64,000 nucleotides of DNA from Sipunculus nudus (GCA_026874595.1 CM049318.1:56837750-56901749), one strand, 5' to 3'; positions 12,101 through 24,500 are shown, numbered from the stretch's first letter. A program made the numbers and translations. Notes: a model not told the origin generated them from the sequence alone.

Positions 12101-14014
12101 TCTTTTCTTAATGAAAAATTACATATCTCAGGAGTCATTCAATGTAACACCCTGAAATTTTGCATGTAGATCCATCTTGGATAGCCTTCCCATCCACCTA
12201 TAATCATGTAATTGTAGAATACAATCAGGCATTTATCTCAGGATTGGTTTGATATATCGGCCTGGAATTTAGCATGGCCATAGATCTAAGATGGCCTAAT
12301 CTAGCACATATGACTTGTGGTGCCACTTACAATAATAATTTTAGTTTCGTCTATCTGTGCGTTGTGGGATATTGGGGCATTTGGAGGACTGACAAGTGAG
12401 GAGAGGTTCCATGGCTCACTTTATTCATGCCTCTGTGATTCGGCAGATACATGTATTCGCTTGTTGACTCCCCATATTCTAGTTTTGTAATAAAGATATA
12501 TAAATAAATATTAAAGATAAATCATGATCAATATGAATTTCTCAGCAAACTCTGAAAAGTGGGACTTGTTAAGCCCATGGATTGTTGGACATTACAAGAA
12601 TAGTATTAAATTTACCATCTTAGGCTAACTGGACCACTTAATTGACTCTGAAGTGTATTAGACTGCCAGGACTTAAAGAGTGTTAATGTTTAAAGAAATG
12701 TACTTTGTTAAAGTCTTCTAAACAACAGGGTTGCCAGAGGTCAGGGAAAAAATATTTTTTCAAGGTCAGGGAAAAGTCAGGGAATCGCATAAAAAGTCTT
12801 GGTATTCTTTGATATTTTGGGAAGTCAAGGTCAGGGAAAACTCAGGGAATTGCATAAAAAGTCTTGGTATTCTTTGATATTTTGGGAAGTCAGGGAAAAG
12901 TTGGGGAGTTTTTTAATAGCTATAGCAATCACAGTTACTTGTCAGGTTGAAAGAGTTTATTGTTTCTTATAAAAATATGGTAAGTTTTCAGATTTAAACT
13001 TGTTTCTTTTAATTTATGTATAAAAATCTAGGGTTGATGATGCAGGGAATGGATGCACAACAATACAGAACCCTACATCATCCAACATTCAATAATGGAC
13101 CGATTCTAGTTCTTGACAGTAATATAAAAAAACAGGATGATGTAGGGTTCTGTATGTTTTCCAATGAAGTTTTGCATATGGGTTGGCTGTAAAATGACGT
13201 TTTTGAGACAAAATTCAAATCCTTAAAAATCAACTGAAAGTAAGAGAAAAGTCAGGGAATTTTTTCAGAGTTGACTGCTGGCAACCCTGAACAAGTGTTG
13301 CCTTTTTAGATCAGCTAGATGGTATTGGAAACAAGCAGTGCTTTGCATTGATTTTAAAGGGAGATGCCTGATTTTTGTTTTGTACTGTTTAAGGCTACAT
13401 CTGCCTTGGATACTGAGACTGAGAGGAACATCCAGGCCTCCCTTGCCCGGGTATGTGAGAACCGTACCACGCTGGTGGTGGCACACAGACTGTCCACGAT
13501 CATCAGTGCAGATCAGATTATGGTGCTGAAAGAGGGAGAGATTGTTGAGAGAGGAACGTGAGTAAAACTAAAGAAAAGTTTTCTTGTAATGCTGAGTATT
13601 AACTCAAACCTGTGGTTCCACACTGTGGACAAGTTGTATGATTGCTTTATTTGTGATTTTCCAGTATGTACTTCATTCCACTCCCCTGTCAACTTTCTGT
13701 GCATTGTCTTAGATAAAACATTCCAGTCTTACGAAATAGTTGTAAATTTGTCACATTTTGTGACATTTAACTGAAACAGCAGTTCACTTTCAAATCACCT
13801 CTTCTGTTCAACACATTTGCTACTAAAATAATTATAAGCCAAATATTATACAAAATGTAACGCTCTGTATTTCAGACATGATGAGCTACTGGATGCTGAG
13901 GGTGTGTACCACCACATGTGGCAGCAGCAGCTGTCAGCCAGGGAGGAGACTGGGAACAGTGGGTCAGATGCTAATGGGAGCAGCAAGATGAAGGACCAAA
14001 ACCAGGAAGTCTGA
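98..14014 (+). CDS. ABCB6: ABCB6-like ABC half-transporter, 3' part (eight exons, full nucleotide-binding domain)
   Basis: Exons at 98-183, 775-832, 2680-2784, 3705-3778, 10102-10202, 11001-11113, 13394-13557 and 13876-14014 join in phase at GT-AG introns and give 279 residues ending at a TGA. In this visible part: Walker [10 protein letters not shown] at 50-58, Q-loop VVPQDT with Gln98, signature LSGGE at 154-158, Walker B ending IVLLDE at 174-179, D-loop SALD at 182-185 and H-loop His210 in VVAHRLST. The segments [22 protein letters not shown] and the C-terminal HHMWQQQ fit ABCB6 better than ABCB7, whose matching segments differ from memory of the family. ABCB6 is a homodimeric half-transporter of about 840 residues using ATP to move porphyrins or metal-thiol conjugates across organelle or plasma membranes. 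The membrane domain must be encoded left of the window. No broken motif is seen; ABCB7 or an HMT-1 paralogue is the main alternative. Confidence 0.88.
775..832 (+). CDS. ABCB6: ABCB6 exon b
   Basis: Acceptor TTTCAG ends at 774; donor GTATGT starts at 833. The junction codon gives Ser, followed by [19 protein letters not shown], the beta-strand leading to Walker A. It ends in phase 0. Confidence 0.82.
2378..2556. mobile_element. Small inverted-repeat element (MITE-like)
   Basis: Ends are inverted copies: ATATATAGAGTGAA near 2379 and TTCACTCTATATAT near 2542. The interior has GGTCATG-type motifs twice. It is about 180 bp and lies in the second ABCB6 intron. The superfamily is not assignable and the AT-rich ends make the exact boundaries uncertain. 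Confidence 0.45.
2680..2784 (+). CDS. ABCB6: ABCB6 exon c (Walker A)
   Basis: Acceptor TTCACAG ends at 2679; donor GTAAAT starts at 2785. It has 35 whole codons, [20 protein letters not shown] followed by [15 protein letters not shown], including the P-loop that binds the ATP phosphates. Confidence 0.9.
3236..3520. mobile_element. MITE with perfect 20-bp terminal inverted repeats
   Basis: TAAAAGGTATGGTTCTCAGG at 3236-3255 is matched exactly in inverted orientation at 3501-3520. The element is 285 bp with no coding capacity and sits in the ABCB6 intron before the Q-loop exon. Perfect repeats suggest fairly recent insertion. No clear target duplication was identified, so the superfamily is open. 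Confidence 0.75.
3705..3778 (+). CDS. ABCB6: ABCB6 exon d (Q-loop)
   Basis: Acceptor TTTATCAG ends at 3704; donor GTATGT starts at 3779. It encodes [20 protein letters not shown] and then NNNI, with the Q-loop that couples ATP binding to the membrane domain. It ends in phase 2 and is completed by exon e. Confidence 0.88.
4531..6530. mobile_element. 2000-bp DNA element with 25-bp TIRs and TA target duplication
   Basis: The left end CCGTAAAAGTCGTTGCAGAA at 4531, continuing GTCGC, is repeated inverted at 6506-6530 without mismatch over 25 bp. TA dinucleotides flank both sides (4529-4530, 6531-6532). Subterminal motifs of the type GGGTGCGACTTGTAAT occur at both ends in the same orientation (about 4608 and 6484). 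TA duplication points to the Tc1/mariner-pogo group, and GTGCGACTT-type subterminal repeats recall pogo/Tigger relatives. No transposase frame is seen, so it is non-autonomous. CpG sites are frequent inside, which argues for youth. Confidence 0.75.
7596..7615. repeat. 20-bp perfect palindrome inside family A
   Basis: GTGTCTAGACGTCTAGACAC reads the same on both strands, and an extra half copy, GTGTCTAGACA, lies just before it after a poly-G run. The equivalent position in the second family A copy (about 46399-46418) has a palindrome with one change. Confidence 0.7.
7918..9190 (+). repeat. Tandem array of about 277-bp units with paired GGTGGCGCCACC palindromes
   Basis: GGTGGCGCCACC or close variants occur at 8046, 8175, 8323, 8452, 8600, 8870 and about 8999. 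Alternate copies are 277, 277 and 270 bp apart, so each unit carries two. Each unit also has CACAGCGTCCATCTG, CCACCTGAAATTTTGCAGG and CTCTGCAGACATCCA. The last unit before 9190 is degenerate. The same unit occurs at about 23100-23830, 35240-35660 and 46735-47160. Confidence 0.8.
9889..10034 (+). mobile_element. Family B right-end fragment
   Basis: AGCTGAGTGACGTGACCCAT near 10003 resembles the family B right end, and the upstream TTTCCTCTTAGCTTATCC resembles the tail of the B element around 42842. The terminal CTTG has decayed. It lies just upstream of ABCB6 exon e. Confidence 0.4.
10102..10202 (+). CDS. ABCB6: ABCB6 exon e
   Basis: Acceptor ATCACCAG ends at 10101; donor GTGAGT starts at 10203. 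After the junction Arg it encodes [20 protein letters not shown] and [13 protein letters not shown], the helical subdomain. The intron before it is 6.3 kb and holds two large mobile elements. Confidence 0.88.
11001..11113 (+). CDS. ABCB6: ABCB6 exon f (ABC signature and Walker B)
   Basis: Acceptor GTTACAG ends at 11000; donor GTAAAA starts at 11114. It encodes [20 protein letters not shown] and [17 protein letters not shown]. It carries the LSGGE signature, and the catalytic Walker B glutamate is its last codon. Confidence 0.92.
11182..12482 (+). mobile_element. Family C element (canonical Helitron-like ends)
   Basis: The left end TCAACCAAAACAGTTTTGCA begins right after a host A at 11181, and the right end ATATTCTAG finishes at 12482 before a host T. 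It matches the ends of copies at 34925-35799 and 56183-57831, and all three diverge outside these points. Internal tandem units carry diverged CTGGTGGTACCTCCTACAAT-type motifs. It has no coding capacity and lies in the intron before ABCB6 exon g. Confidence 0.65.
11817..12060 (+). repeat. Recent tandem duplication of about 130 bp inside family C
   Basis: The block containing AATACATTCAGACATTAATA and CAGGAGTGGAATGATGTATC is repeated almost unchanged (from about 11830 and again from about 11949). The near identity suggests copy-number change within the element after insertion. Confidence 0.7.
12726..13289. mobile_element. MITE with CAGGGTTGCCAG ends (hAT-like)
   Basis: CAGGGTTGCCAG at 12726 is matched inverted by CTGGCAACCCTG ending at 13289, and AACAA flanks both sides directly. 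An 80-90-bp block with GTCAGGGAA and AAAAGTCTTGGTATTCTTTG is duplicated near the left end. The CAG-type terminus suggests hAT, but the apparent 5-bp target duplication is shorter than the usual 8 bp. It lies in the ABCB6 intron before exon g. Confidence 0.65.
13064..13154. repeat. 20-bp perfect inverted repeat (foldback)
   Basis: TACAGAACCCTACATCATCC at 13064-13083 pairs exactly with GGATGATGTAGGGTTCTGTA at 13135-13154 across a 51-base spacer. It lies inside the 12726-13289 element and may be a nested smaller element. Confidence 0.75.
13394..13557 (+). CDS. ABCB6: ABCB6 exon g (D-loop and H-loop)
   Basis: Acceptor GTTTAAG ends at 13393; donor GTGAGT starts at 13558. It encodes [40 protein letters not shown] and [14 protein letters not shown]. 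It contains the D-loop SALD and the switch histidine of the H-loop, and ends in phase 2. Confidence 0.92.
13876..14014 (+). CDS. ABCB6: ABCB6 terminal exon h
   Basis: Acceptor ATTTCAG ends at 13875. After the junction Thr it encodes [20 protein letters not shown] and a polar tail, with the TGA stop at 14012-14014. The YxxMWQQQ segment is the usual ABCB6 C-terminal signature; the Gly-Ser-rich tail beyond it is variable in the family. Confidence 0.88.
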
Positions 14015-14746
14015 TCAGGATGGTTAATTATGTAGATTATAATATTTATCAAATCATAGTCTGCAGTGCTCATTAGAGATCTGATCTCACATGGTCAGTA
14101 TCAGCTTTGCACAGATACAATAATCTGAAAAAAAAACCCAAAAAACAGTGGCTGTGGCCAGGATTTATAGAAGGGGGTGTTTTGGTGGGTAACAGTTTGG
14201 TTTCTGGTATTCAAAGAGTGCACATGCACACACATATGCTTAAATACAGTAGAACTTCAAATTTCCATATATCATTTTTTTGTAAATTCATTTTTTCAAA
14301 ATTTCAATTAAGGAACAGAAATTTACATCTGTTAAATGTTTCCATCTTTCTGAAACGAAGATAGGATTAACGATGATTAAAACGATCTGATGTGATAATG
14401 TTACTGTATGCCAATGTTAGCATAACAGTGGACGTTGATAATGATATGCCAAATGTACATATCACCGTACTAGCAGTATCCTTCTTAAAAAATGTCCAAC
14501 TATCCGTAACTTATTATCCGAACATTATTTTTTTGTTCCCCAATCCATTCGGATATTCAAGGTTCTACTGTATGTAAGAATTAGTCCAGAACATCAGTAT
14601 CCCTTTAGCATTTTAAGATTTTAACAGGAGAAATTGTTCACAGACTCCTGTGGCAATCTGGTACACTCTGGATGGATAAGTGAGATAACCATCACTGAAT
14701 GTCATTCGTAACTGTATCTTAGAGACTTATGGAGTAGTGTAATAAA
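14015..14746 (+). other. Candidate ABCB6 3' untranslated region with AATAAA
   Basis: The first AATAAA after the stop that I noticed in a plausible position is at 14741-14746. AT-rich animal DNA has many chance AATAAA sites, so the true cleavage point is unknown. Confidence 0.3.
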
Positions 14747-15212
14747 TATAACTGCATAACAGAGATGTCACAAATTTCTTTTATATATGGTTTAGTTATC
14801 ACTGGAAAGCATTAATATAAATTTCATTAGAAATTATGGTTACTAGCTCAGGGAATTTCTGTTTATGGGTAATACTGAATTTATATAAAATATCTCTGAA
14901 ATTCAGATCAGTGGAATAAACTGTTTCTGGGACAAACTTGGATGAAATATCTTTGAAATTGATGGATTCAGAGTAGCAGTGATATGAAACATGGAAAATC
15001 TAAGGATTTCAGACCTAGATTTTTATACACTTATAATAATATTACAATGCGGTATAATCAGGGTTATTAATGAATGAAATCTGTGGATAACTAATTAAAG
15101 GGGATGTTATTTCATGTGTAAATTACCCACGTGGAGAACACATGGCAGCAAGGGAGATTGAGACAATGCACAAAATGGCAATATATGTGTATGTGTGTGT
15201 GTTTGTGTGTGT

Positions 15213-15256
<44 letters not shown>

Positions 15257-18200
15257 TTCCTAATAGGTGTGACAAGGTTTTAGATATGTGACCCTTCAGT
15301 TTAACTGGATAGTCGTCCCCTCAGTGAATGGTCACTTGTATTCACATACCAGTTAGATCTTACACAAGCTGGAACTGCACAATATCACTGGAAAATATCT
15401 CAAATCAAGCAATAATATTGTAGTTTATATGAATAATTTTGTTGTGGGAATAGAACAGTTTGTGTTTTTTTTTATTCATGCAGAATCTAAACAATTAAAT
15501 GAGGATCGGAGATGAAAATACATTTATAGTATGTAAATTACTGTTTACTGGTGTTGATGTGATGTCATTTTTATGACGGTATCATTTCCTGTCTCATGTA
15601 TACTTTGAAGCCACCACAGTAACCTGGAAAAATGTGAGTTATGATCCGTATTTGAGTGTGACTTTTATTTAGAGTTATAGATGCTCTTTAATGATCTATG
15701 ATATATATGTATGTATGCAGCATTTGTCAATCCAGCATTAATAGTGCAGGTTTATTACATAAATCCAAAATTGTAATAAAAACATGAAGTGAGCAAGTTT
15801 ATGTTTCATATGCAGGAACAACCATTTGTGGTCAGATTTTCTAAAATCAAATGCATCCATCCTTTCAAATTGGAAAATTATATATTCATGCAATTTTTTT
15901 TTTAATATTAAAGGTCTGCAGTCATTGTATGAATGCAGGAAGCCTCCCCTGTCAACTGCAAGTTCCACTGAGAGATATGTAACTAAGAAATATGCTAAGT
16001 AATGTTTGACCTTGAAATAAGGTCAGGGTAAAAAAATAAATGTCAAGTGCAAATATGTCAGTTGTGTCAATTAAACTGGCTAAAGGTCAGTGTTGGAAAA
16101 TCAGAGGAAAGAAAAAGAAAAAAAAAAAGTGTCCCCAGTGGTTTAGCACCCCCCCCCCCCAAAAAAAAACAGACCTGAACTTGAATATCAAACAGAAATA
16201 AACTTTTTAAACCTGAGGGTTGTGCCAATTCTCACATGTTTATGGACACTTTCATGTTGATCCATTTAGTATTCAGGCCTGGCATTTTTGAACATTAAAT
16301 TTTGAATAAAATAAAAAACTGATCAGCTTCTATTTTGTTAAAATTGATTTTACATGAAATACAACCTTCTCACTTCATCTTGAATCAAGTATTTTCACAT
16401 AAGATACTTCTATGAATTATACAGAAATATCATAGAAGAAGTTATCATTAAATAAGCTGCTGTATTGATGTTTCATACAAAAGAGGTTCATCATTCAAAC
16501 TACACCCACTCAGTCCTGTATGTGACAGTTTGTCTGATTGCTCAGTACAGCATATAGGTCAACTAGCTAGACCAAAAAACATATAATGCAAAATACTCTT
16601 CACCAAGTATGGTTGTTGCAGAGTGTTTTACGCCAGATCTAGTTTGGCTCTTTAGAATATTTTACTCCGGAGCCAGTGTGGCTCTGAAAGAGTATGCCAG
16701 ATCTAGTTTTAGCTTTTGCAGAGTATTTAAATTTTTACTTTAATTGCATAATCTATTCATTCTAAAAGATACAATGTGTTATGCTGATTACTCAATCTCT
16801 AAAAGTTTTGCCAAATAGTGCTAAAGACTTTTAGATATTAATGACAAGGGTTTTAACAGGAGGCATTCAAATATTTTGTTTCATTTCTCTTCGTAGCATT
16901 TACATGTATAGGAGCGTGTGATATATTGTGTGATATATTTCAGGTTAATTTCTGTATGATTCTGTAATTTTTTTTTATATAAGTATTATTGATGTGTGAT
17001 ATCCTTGAGGCAGTATTTTTACATGTCACTTGAGATTTATGTAAAAAGATACTCATTTACCAGTCTCGGGGTATAATGCATTTGTATTTAAATGGGGAAC
17101 TACAAGAAACACTGCTTTTATATTTAAAAGCAGAGCTGAAAAAAAAATGATTTGGATCAAATAGAGTTCTGATGTAAATGGATTTGTAATAAATTAACAT
17201 TTGATTATTTTTGTCGGATTTGCATATTCATTTGATAATATCAAATCATAATTATAATTGCCTTTGGATTTGATTCATTTGAAATATTTCTATTTGGACC
17301 CACCCCATTCATTACCATGTTTAAAACTATTTAAACATTACATTACAGTTTATGTGCATTTGGAGTTAAGTGTTGGTATGTACATACTAGTGCCTGAACA
17401 AGTACGTAGGTGCCTCATGAAGGTAAAATCAATGTATTTACCCCAAGGAATCTTTACATTTGATCGAATTGATTATTATACATTAGGAATTCACTTGCAC
17501 AGAATAAATTAAAAGTATTGGTTTAATTATTAGCTTATTTGGCACAAAATGTTTCAGAGATGAGACTATTTACGTTCACCCGTTTCCTGTATTTACCAGG
17601 GACAGATAAGATATATGACATACTGGTTACAATTAAAGATATGAAATATGACATACTGGTAACAATTCAGAAAGATAGAGGGAACCAGTTGTTCTTGCAC
17701 AAGTACATGCATATATGCCTACATATATAATATATACTTAAATGCATTAATGTAAATATAAGATGAAGAAATTTGTTTAAAATCATAATCGGTGATTGAA
17801 AAATAAAAACGACCGATGATTATTAATCGATTATTTTATGTACTTTCTATATTAACTTGAAATCTGCTAAATACTTATACATAAAATATTGATCCCAGCA
17901 AAAAGTGTGACATATACATCGGTATTCTTATTGAAATCATCGATACACCCGCATCCAAGGTCGACTTGCCGTCAGACAATGGTAGGCTGCGCAAAGTTCC
18001 GTTTTGATGCTGTTTGTTACTTTGTGTTCATATATCTCTGACAGGAATAGATTCTTTGCATGTGCATATATAATCGTTTTTAATCGATAATGCAAACATG
18101 CAATCGATGATATCGATTTAAAAAAAAAGACCAATCATCGATTTAATCGGCACACCACTAGTAAATATATATGACTTTTAATATTGGTTGTTTTGCTGAA

Positions 18201-20396
18201 ATTAATTCAAAGTATAATTGCGTATTTAATGTGTTAAAAAAATAAGTTGCATACAGTGATACCTACCCATTCCAGGCATTTGCAGGAGTTTAAATTATTC
18301 ACAATATATAAGTGCTTGTATTAAAGAGGTAACTGATCGCAGAATCCACTTTTCATGAGAGCTCTTAAGTGTCAATTATAGAAAGTTTTACCTTATAAGG
18401 AGTGACTGTAAGGAGAGGTTTACATCAGTTTGCACCGGTCACAACATTTACAGTGTTACACTTAATATTGATATAATCAAGGGATTTACTTGAAGAATTA
18501 TAAATTTAGAATAATTAAGAATTCGAGAAATTTTGAAATATACACAAGAGAAATGTGGATAGCAAGGACCATCAGTTTCCGTATGTGTATTATATATGAC
18601 AAATTTTAAATGTTTTGTAGACTTTAAGTTGCAACAGAGGATATAATTGTAAATGCATACACAAGTACAGTGATAATTAGCTCCTCACTGCCCCTACATG
18701 TCAAGGGTAAAGTCTTGTACAGAACCATTTGTTCTTTCACCACCCCAAGACCTAAAATGACAAAAAAAATAATGTATATGAATTAGCAGATATGACGTTT
18801 AATGATAATCTGTTATGGTTCTTATTTGTGGTATTCTTCATTAAACTACGGCTCCTAAATTTCGAACATGTTACTCGTATTTATGAAGCTTAGTAATGAA
18901 AATAAGAAAAGGACTAGAGCTGTCTGCACTGATTATCAGTTTGCTATATCGCATACTTTTCTGTGTTGAACGGATTAATCCTTCATTTTACTTGAATAGT
19001 CATTGTAACAGACACACACAGATGTTATGTTTTTTTTTATGTACATCCCACAAATGCCATGCACATTTTTTTTTTATGGCTTACTGATTCATATATCTTC
19101 ACTGACTCTCGCCAAGAATGCACGTGTGTAAGATTCCCGCATATCACGTTAAATTACTCTTGTCTTGTGATTTTGTTATGACGAATCTGTAATTTGTTTT
19201 TCGCAATTTGGTAATTAGGATATGGCAAAATAAACGTCGGATAAATTAAGTATTCCATACCAGCACGCTCTATGTTAGCTTTTTTAAAATAGATTGTAAT
19301 CGCTGGCTTTCTGAAACGATGAGACCTTTTTTTTATGATGAACGGTCCCCATTACTGTGCACTATCATATTTTACAAAAGTTAGAATGTTATATAAAGGC
19401 CTGAGCCTCTCACCTCTTATGTTCACCCAAAAGAATAAATGTTTTGATTGTAATATTCGAAGGAGTGCCACTGATTTTGCCGCCCTGTGATAGAAAGATG
19501 GTGATTTGTTTCAACCTGTACATAGACCAAAAGTAAAAGAGCAAATGGTGAACAAAGTAAAAGAGTAAGAAACTGAATAACCAGGCATCCAGTCAGCTAA
19601 TGGTGTACCGGTGACTAAAACATCCCTGGCGTTTGACCTGTATTTTTTATTTTAACAGTTTAAGTATCCTCTAATAATTCGACTCCATATAAAATTATTT
19701 TCATAGGTCGAACCATTAAAATGAATACTGTAACGTAGGAGAAATCCACTAGGTAGGGAGCCATGTAATGGCACTGGAACAGTAGTTGAGCACATGCACT
19801 ATATATACGGTTCACAATCCAGCTAGGATAGGAGGCTTTAGCTGCGAAAATTATTTATGAAGACAAAGTTTATTAAAAGTTCTAGGCCTAGATTGAATCA
19901 TTTTTAATGAAAAGTGGGAACCTTGCATGCATGAAAATTTGTCATGTACTGTGTATTCATGTATTTGTATAAAAACGTGTGATTTTAAAAGGTGCACAAG
20001 ATTAACAGTTGACAGTTAACTCTGTTGTTCGTGTTATTGCAGATTAAATAAATTTATATTTCTTGTATTCTTTACAAGGAGAAATGTGATTGCTTTTCAA
20101 TTTAAGATATGCCGAATGTGTTGTTCGCGTGTGTGTTGACAAATGGACCGGTCCAGATTCTTCATTGTAGAGTGGAAGTGATTAAAATGCACAAATGTTG
20201 TTTATATATGTTATATTATATAAAGAAAAATATACATAAATTATATAATACCTAAAATATCTTTTAGAAGTATGGACGTCGGGTTATAAATCCCTCATTT
20301 ATATAGTGAAAAGTCTGTTAAGCGATCTTACTTTCCTTCTTTTTCACATTTTGTCTTATTTCCTTTCCAAAATATTTCATAAACAATTCTATCATT
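14747..20396. other. Intergenic stretch, no gene recognised
   Basis: AT-rich with no exon carrying a recognisable domain. It includes a GT/GA microsatellite ending in poly-G (15185-15257), a poly-C/poly-A run near 16149-16169, a GCCAGATCTAGTTT-type duplication near 16632-16712, and an ATCGAT-rich repeat at about 17780-18161 whose right end reads ATTTAATCGGCACACCACTA. Confidence 0.5.
15185..15257. repeat. GT/GA microsatellite with poly-G tail
   Basis: A GTGTGT run passes into GAGAGA and ends in about ten G residues. Slippage-prone simple sequence. Confidence 0.9.
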
Positions 20397-21502
20397 AGCT
20401 CAGCTGACTGTAAGTCATCTGAGCTATAGCAATCACGCTTTGTCCGTCGTCCGTCTGTCTGTCTGTCCGTCTGTCTGTCCGTTAACCAGGCACAAATCGT
20501 AACCACTGGACCTGGAATCTTGTAACTTGACATTCTGAGAGGTCCATAAAAAATCTCCTTGGAAACCAGAAATGAAGTCTCTGTTATCCATATTCTTCGA
20601 CCTACGGGGCCCCAAAGTACCCCCAGAATAGTAAAAAAATTCATACAAAAACTTCAATATCTCATTAACTACATCACTGATGGTCATGTTTTTTTTGCAT
20701 ACATATTGATCATGAAATGTTACATCAGTTTCTGCAGACTGGTGGCGCCACCTGTATTTTTCAATTTTTTAACGATTTTTTTCCCCTCTATTTTTGAGAC
20801 CTTTAAAATGTGAACATCTGTTAACAGGGCACAAATCGTAAAGCCTGCACCTAGAATCTTCATTATTGACACACTGAGAGACCTATGAAAAGTCTCCATG
20901 GAAACCAGAAATTGGGTCTCTGTTACCCATATCATTCGAGCTATGGGGCCTCAAAGTACCCCCCAGAATATTAAAAAAATTCATACAAAAACTTCAGTAT
21001 CTCATTAACTACATCACTGATGGTAATGATTTTTGGCATACATATTATATTGAACATGGGATGTTTCATCAGTTTCTGCAGACTGGTGGCGCCACCTGTA
21101 TTTTTTTAGCTCAGCTGACTGTAAGTAATCTGAGCTTTAGCAAACACTCTTTGTCCGTCGTCCGTCCGTCCGTCTGTCTGTCTGTCTGTCTCTCCGTCTG
21201 TCCTTCTGTCTGTCTGTCCGTCCATTAACCAGGCGCAAATCGTAACCGATGGACCTGGAATCTTCTAACTTTACATCCAGGGAGTTCTTGAAAAATCTCC
21301 TTGGAAACCTGGAATTAGGTCTCTGTTACCCAAATTCTTCAAGCTATAGGGCTCTGAAGTACCCCCCAGAATAATGAAAAAATTGATACAAAAGCTTTAG
21401 TATCTGAACAACTAATGCATTGATCACCATGATTCTCTGCACAAATAATGATCATGGAGTGTTTCATCAGTTTCTGCAGACTGGTGGCGCCACCTGTATT
21501 TT

Positions 21503-24500
21503 AAGTGAACCTGTGAGCTTATGCGATGGTGCGGCGTCGTCCGTCGTGCGTCGTGTGGTGTCCATCGTGTGTCGTACGTCGTGCGTCGTCTGTACGTTAA
21601 CCATAGCTATCTCAAAAACGGCAGGAGCTAGCATCACCAAATCTTTTGCAAATAATCAGTCATCCAAAAAACTATATATGATTTTTGGCTGAATTATGGA
21701 GATTGAATTGAGTCATTTTACCATATATGTTAGCTGTGTGATGCTGTTACATCTAGCCTGGCACCAGTTTATCAGCATCTATTTCATCATGCCACTAGAC
21801 ATTTAGATTTCAGATTATCTTTGGTTAATATTGACAAGAAAGTTTTTTAAAAGCTTTTAAAAAAATTGGATTTATGATTTAAGTTATTCATCATACCAGG
21901 CAATGTTACAATCATGGATATTCAGCTCTCTGTGGCTATATAAGACAACTGTACGTGGATTATAGATAATTGGTATCCCTACTCAACTTAATTCAAGAAT
22001 TTGCCATCAATGAGATATATCTGTATTTTAATTTTGCATTCACTATGCATCCGTAATAATTTTACATATATTCCTGATTTCTTTTTTATAAAAAGTCAGC
22101 TGAAAGGCATTTGGTATTGGGAAAATTAACTTCAAAGTTATTTCAAGTAGGGATCACTTTTGTGTACAGATGGCAGCAGATTGCCTGTGCCTTGATGTTG
22201 GCCATTAGCCAAGATGATGTCAGCTCTATAAATAGTTTTGGCACAGTGCCAGGATTGGAAGAAGTACAACCAGGTATAGGTCAAGAGTTCACTAAGTGCA
22301 GTAGCTGCATTCTATTTATAGCTTTGGAAGACTGCTCACTTCATCATATTTTGCACCAAAGTTCAGCCTGAATCTATAGCTTTTGCAGACTGCCAACTGT
22401 GTCAGATCATGCAATAGGTCAAAGGGTTCACTCAGTACAGCTAGGTACAGGTCAAAAGTTCACTCAGTCTAGCCAGGTGCAGGTCAAGAGTTCACTCAGT
22501 GCAGTGGCTTGAGGCAGCAATTTGTCACAGGTCACTCGGGGGCAACTGCCTTACTCACCTAAGCCTTGTCAGCCCAGTGCATCAAACTCTGGGGAAGTTT
22601 GATATATTGGACTAATATTTTGACCTGTCTATGCGTCTTTGATGGTATTCTTATTTACAAGACAGGTGGTGCCCACTACATTGACTTTTGCAGTGTATGC
22701 GCCTGCTTATTTCTAAGGAGGGGTTTGACATATCAGTCTGACATTGGGCATATATATATATATCTCTTCGTTGTATATAAGACTGGTGGTACCAGCTGCA
22801 ATCATTGTATCCGCCATCGCCGCATAGGTTTCCGGAGAACTCCTCCATAACCACTGGGCAGAATTTTTTAAATTTTGGAATTATGATTGGTCACATGTGA
22901 ACTGCGCATGCTGCGCCCTCATTTTTGGTAGACCTCTGACCTTTCCTCTCTGCCAAGCGTCCATTTGTGGGTCTGTTTCCACACTTAAACCCACATATCT
23001 TGGGAACCTTTTGACCGATAAGGCTAAAGATTTTGCACAAATGTAGCCCTTGGAAAGCTTTATAACATGCACTAAAAATGGTGGCGCCACCTGCAAACAT
23101 TTTTGCACAGCGTCCATCTGTTCATCTGCCTTGGGATAAAAACACTCATATCTCTGCATTGGTTGGACTTTTCCACCTGAAATTTTGCATGTGCATACAT
23201 CCTGGACAACTTTCTTGTTTTATGACAGGTGGCGCCACCTACATTCACGTCTAAGCTGCAGACATCCAAGCTCATATCTCGGGAACAGTTTGGGCCAAAA
23301 TTGTGCATGTGTATAGATCTCACATAGCTCTTTATCATACGCAATTCTGGTGGTGCCACCTGCAACCATTGACAGCTTTCTTGTTTTATGACAGGTGGCG
23401 CCACCTACATTCAAATTTACGCTGCAGACATCCAAGCTCATATCTCCGGAACCATTTGACTGATTCGGCAAACATTTTGCATGTTTATTAGTCTCAAAGC
23501 TCTTGATCATACGCAAAATTTGTGGCGCCATCTGCAATCATTTTTGCACAGCATCTGTCTGTTTGTTTTCCGTGGGATAAAATCACTCATATCTCGGCAG
23601 TGGTTTGACATATCTGCCTAAAATTTTGCAGGTTTATACATCTTGGATAGCTTTCTGGATTTTGTGGCAGGTGGCGCCACCTATTTATGTATACGCTGCA
23701 GACATTCAGGCTTATATCTCAGGACTGGTTTGACATATCCCCCTAAAATTTTGCATGTTTATAGATCTCACATAGCTCTTAATCATACACAAAACTGGTG
23801 CTGCCAACTGCTACTATTTTCGCACAGCGTCCGTTTAGTGTTTAGTACTTGCATTGTTCATATACATGTAACACATGTTTTTGAAAAGTAATGGTCCAGC
23901 ATTGAAGCATTATACCTGGTGTAATCTTGTTGCACAGGTTCGCATTAGGCCTGTAGGCCTTGTTTAGAGAAAAAGCTAAAAACCTTAAAAAAATATTCTC
24001 GGAAACTGTCAAGCCAAATTATTCAATATTTCACAGAAATAATCTTTTATACCATCTCTCTCAAGTTTGTTCGAATGGTTCAAGTTCGGTGAATTTTGGC
24101 CGAGTTACAGGAAGTTGAACTTAGTCATCTGTCCAAAAAAGCACACTAAAATGACAGTCTCAGAAACGGCCGGAGCTATCATCACCAAATTTTATGCCAG
24201 TGTTGGTCACATCAGTCATATATGAAATTCAGGTATTGGTGGTTCCCACCTGGATTGACCTTTTTTTGTACGGGGGTCATTGGTCATCTGTACATTAACC
24301 CATAATTTCTCAGGAATAGCAGGAGCTACCAGCCCCAGATTTTATGCAATAATCTGTCACATATAAAATGTTGTGGGATTCAGCTTATTTTTTTACTATC
24401 TGCATTAAATGATCCAGCCAAATTGTTATATATTTTACAGAAATGATCCCAGAGGCAAGCCCCCTCAAGTTTGTTCAAATGGTTCGTATATGTTAAATTT

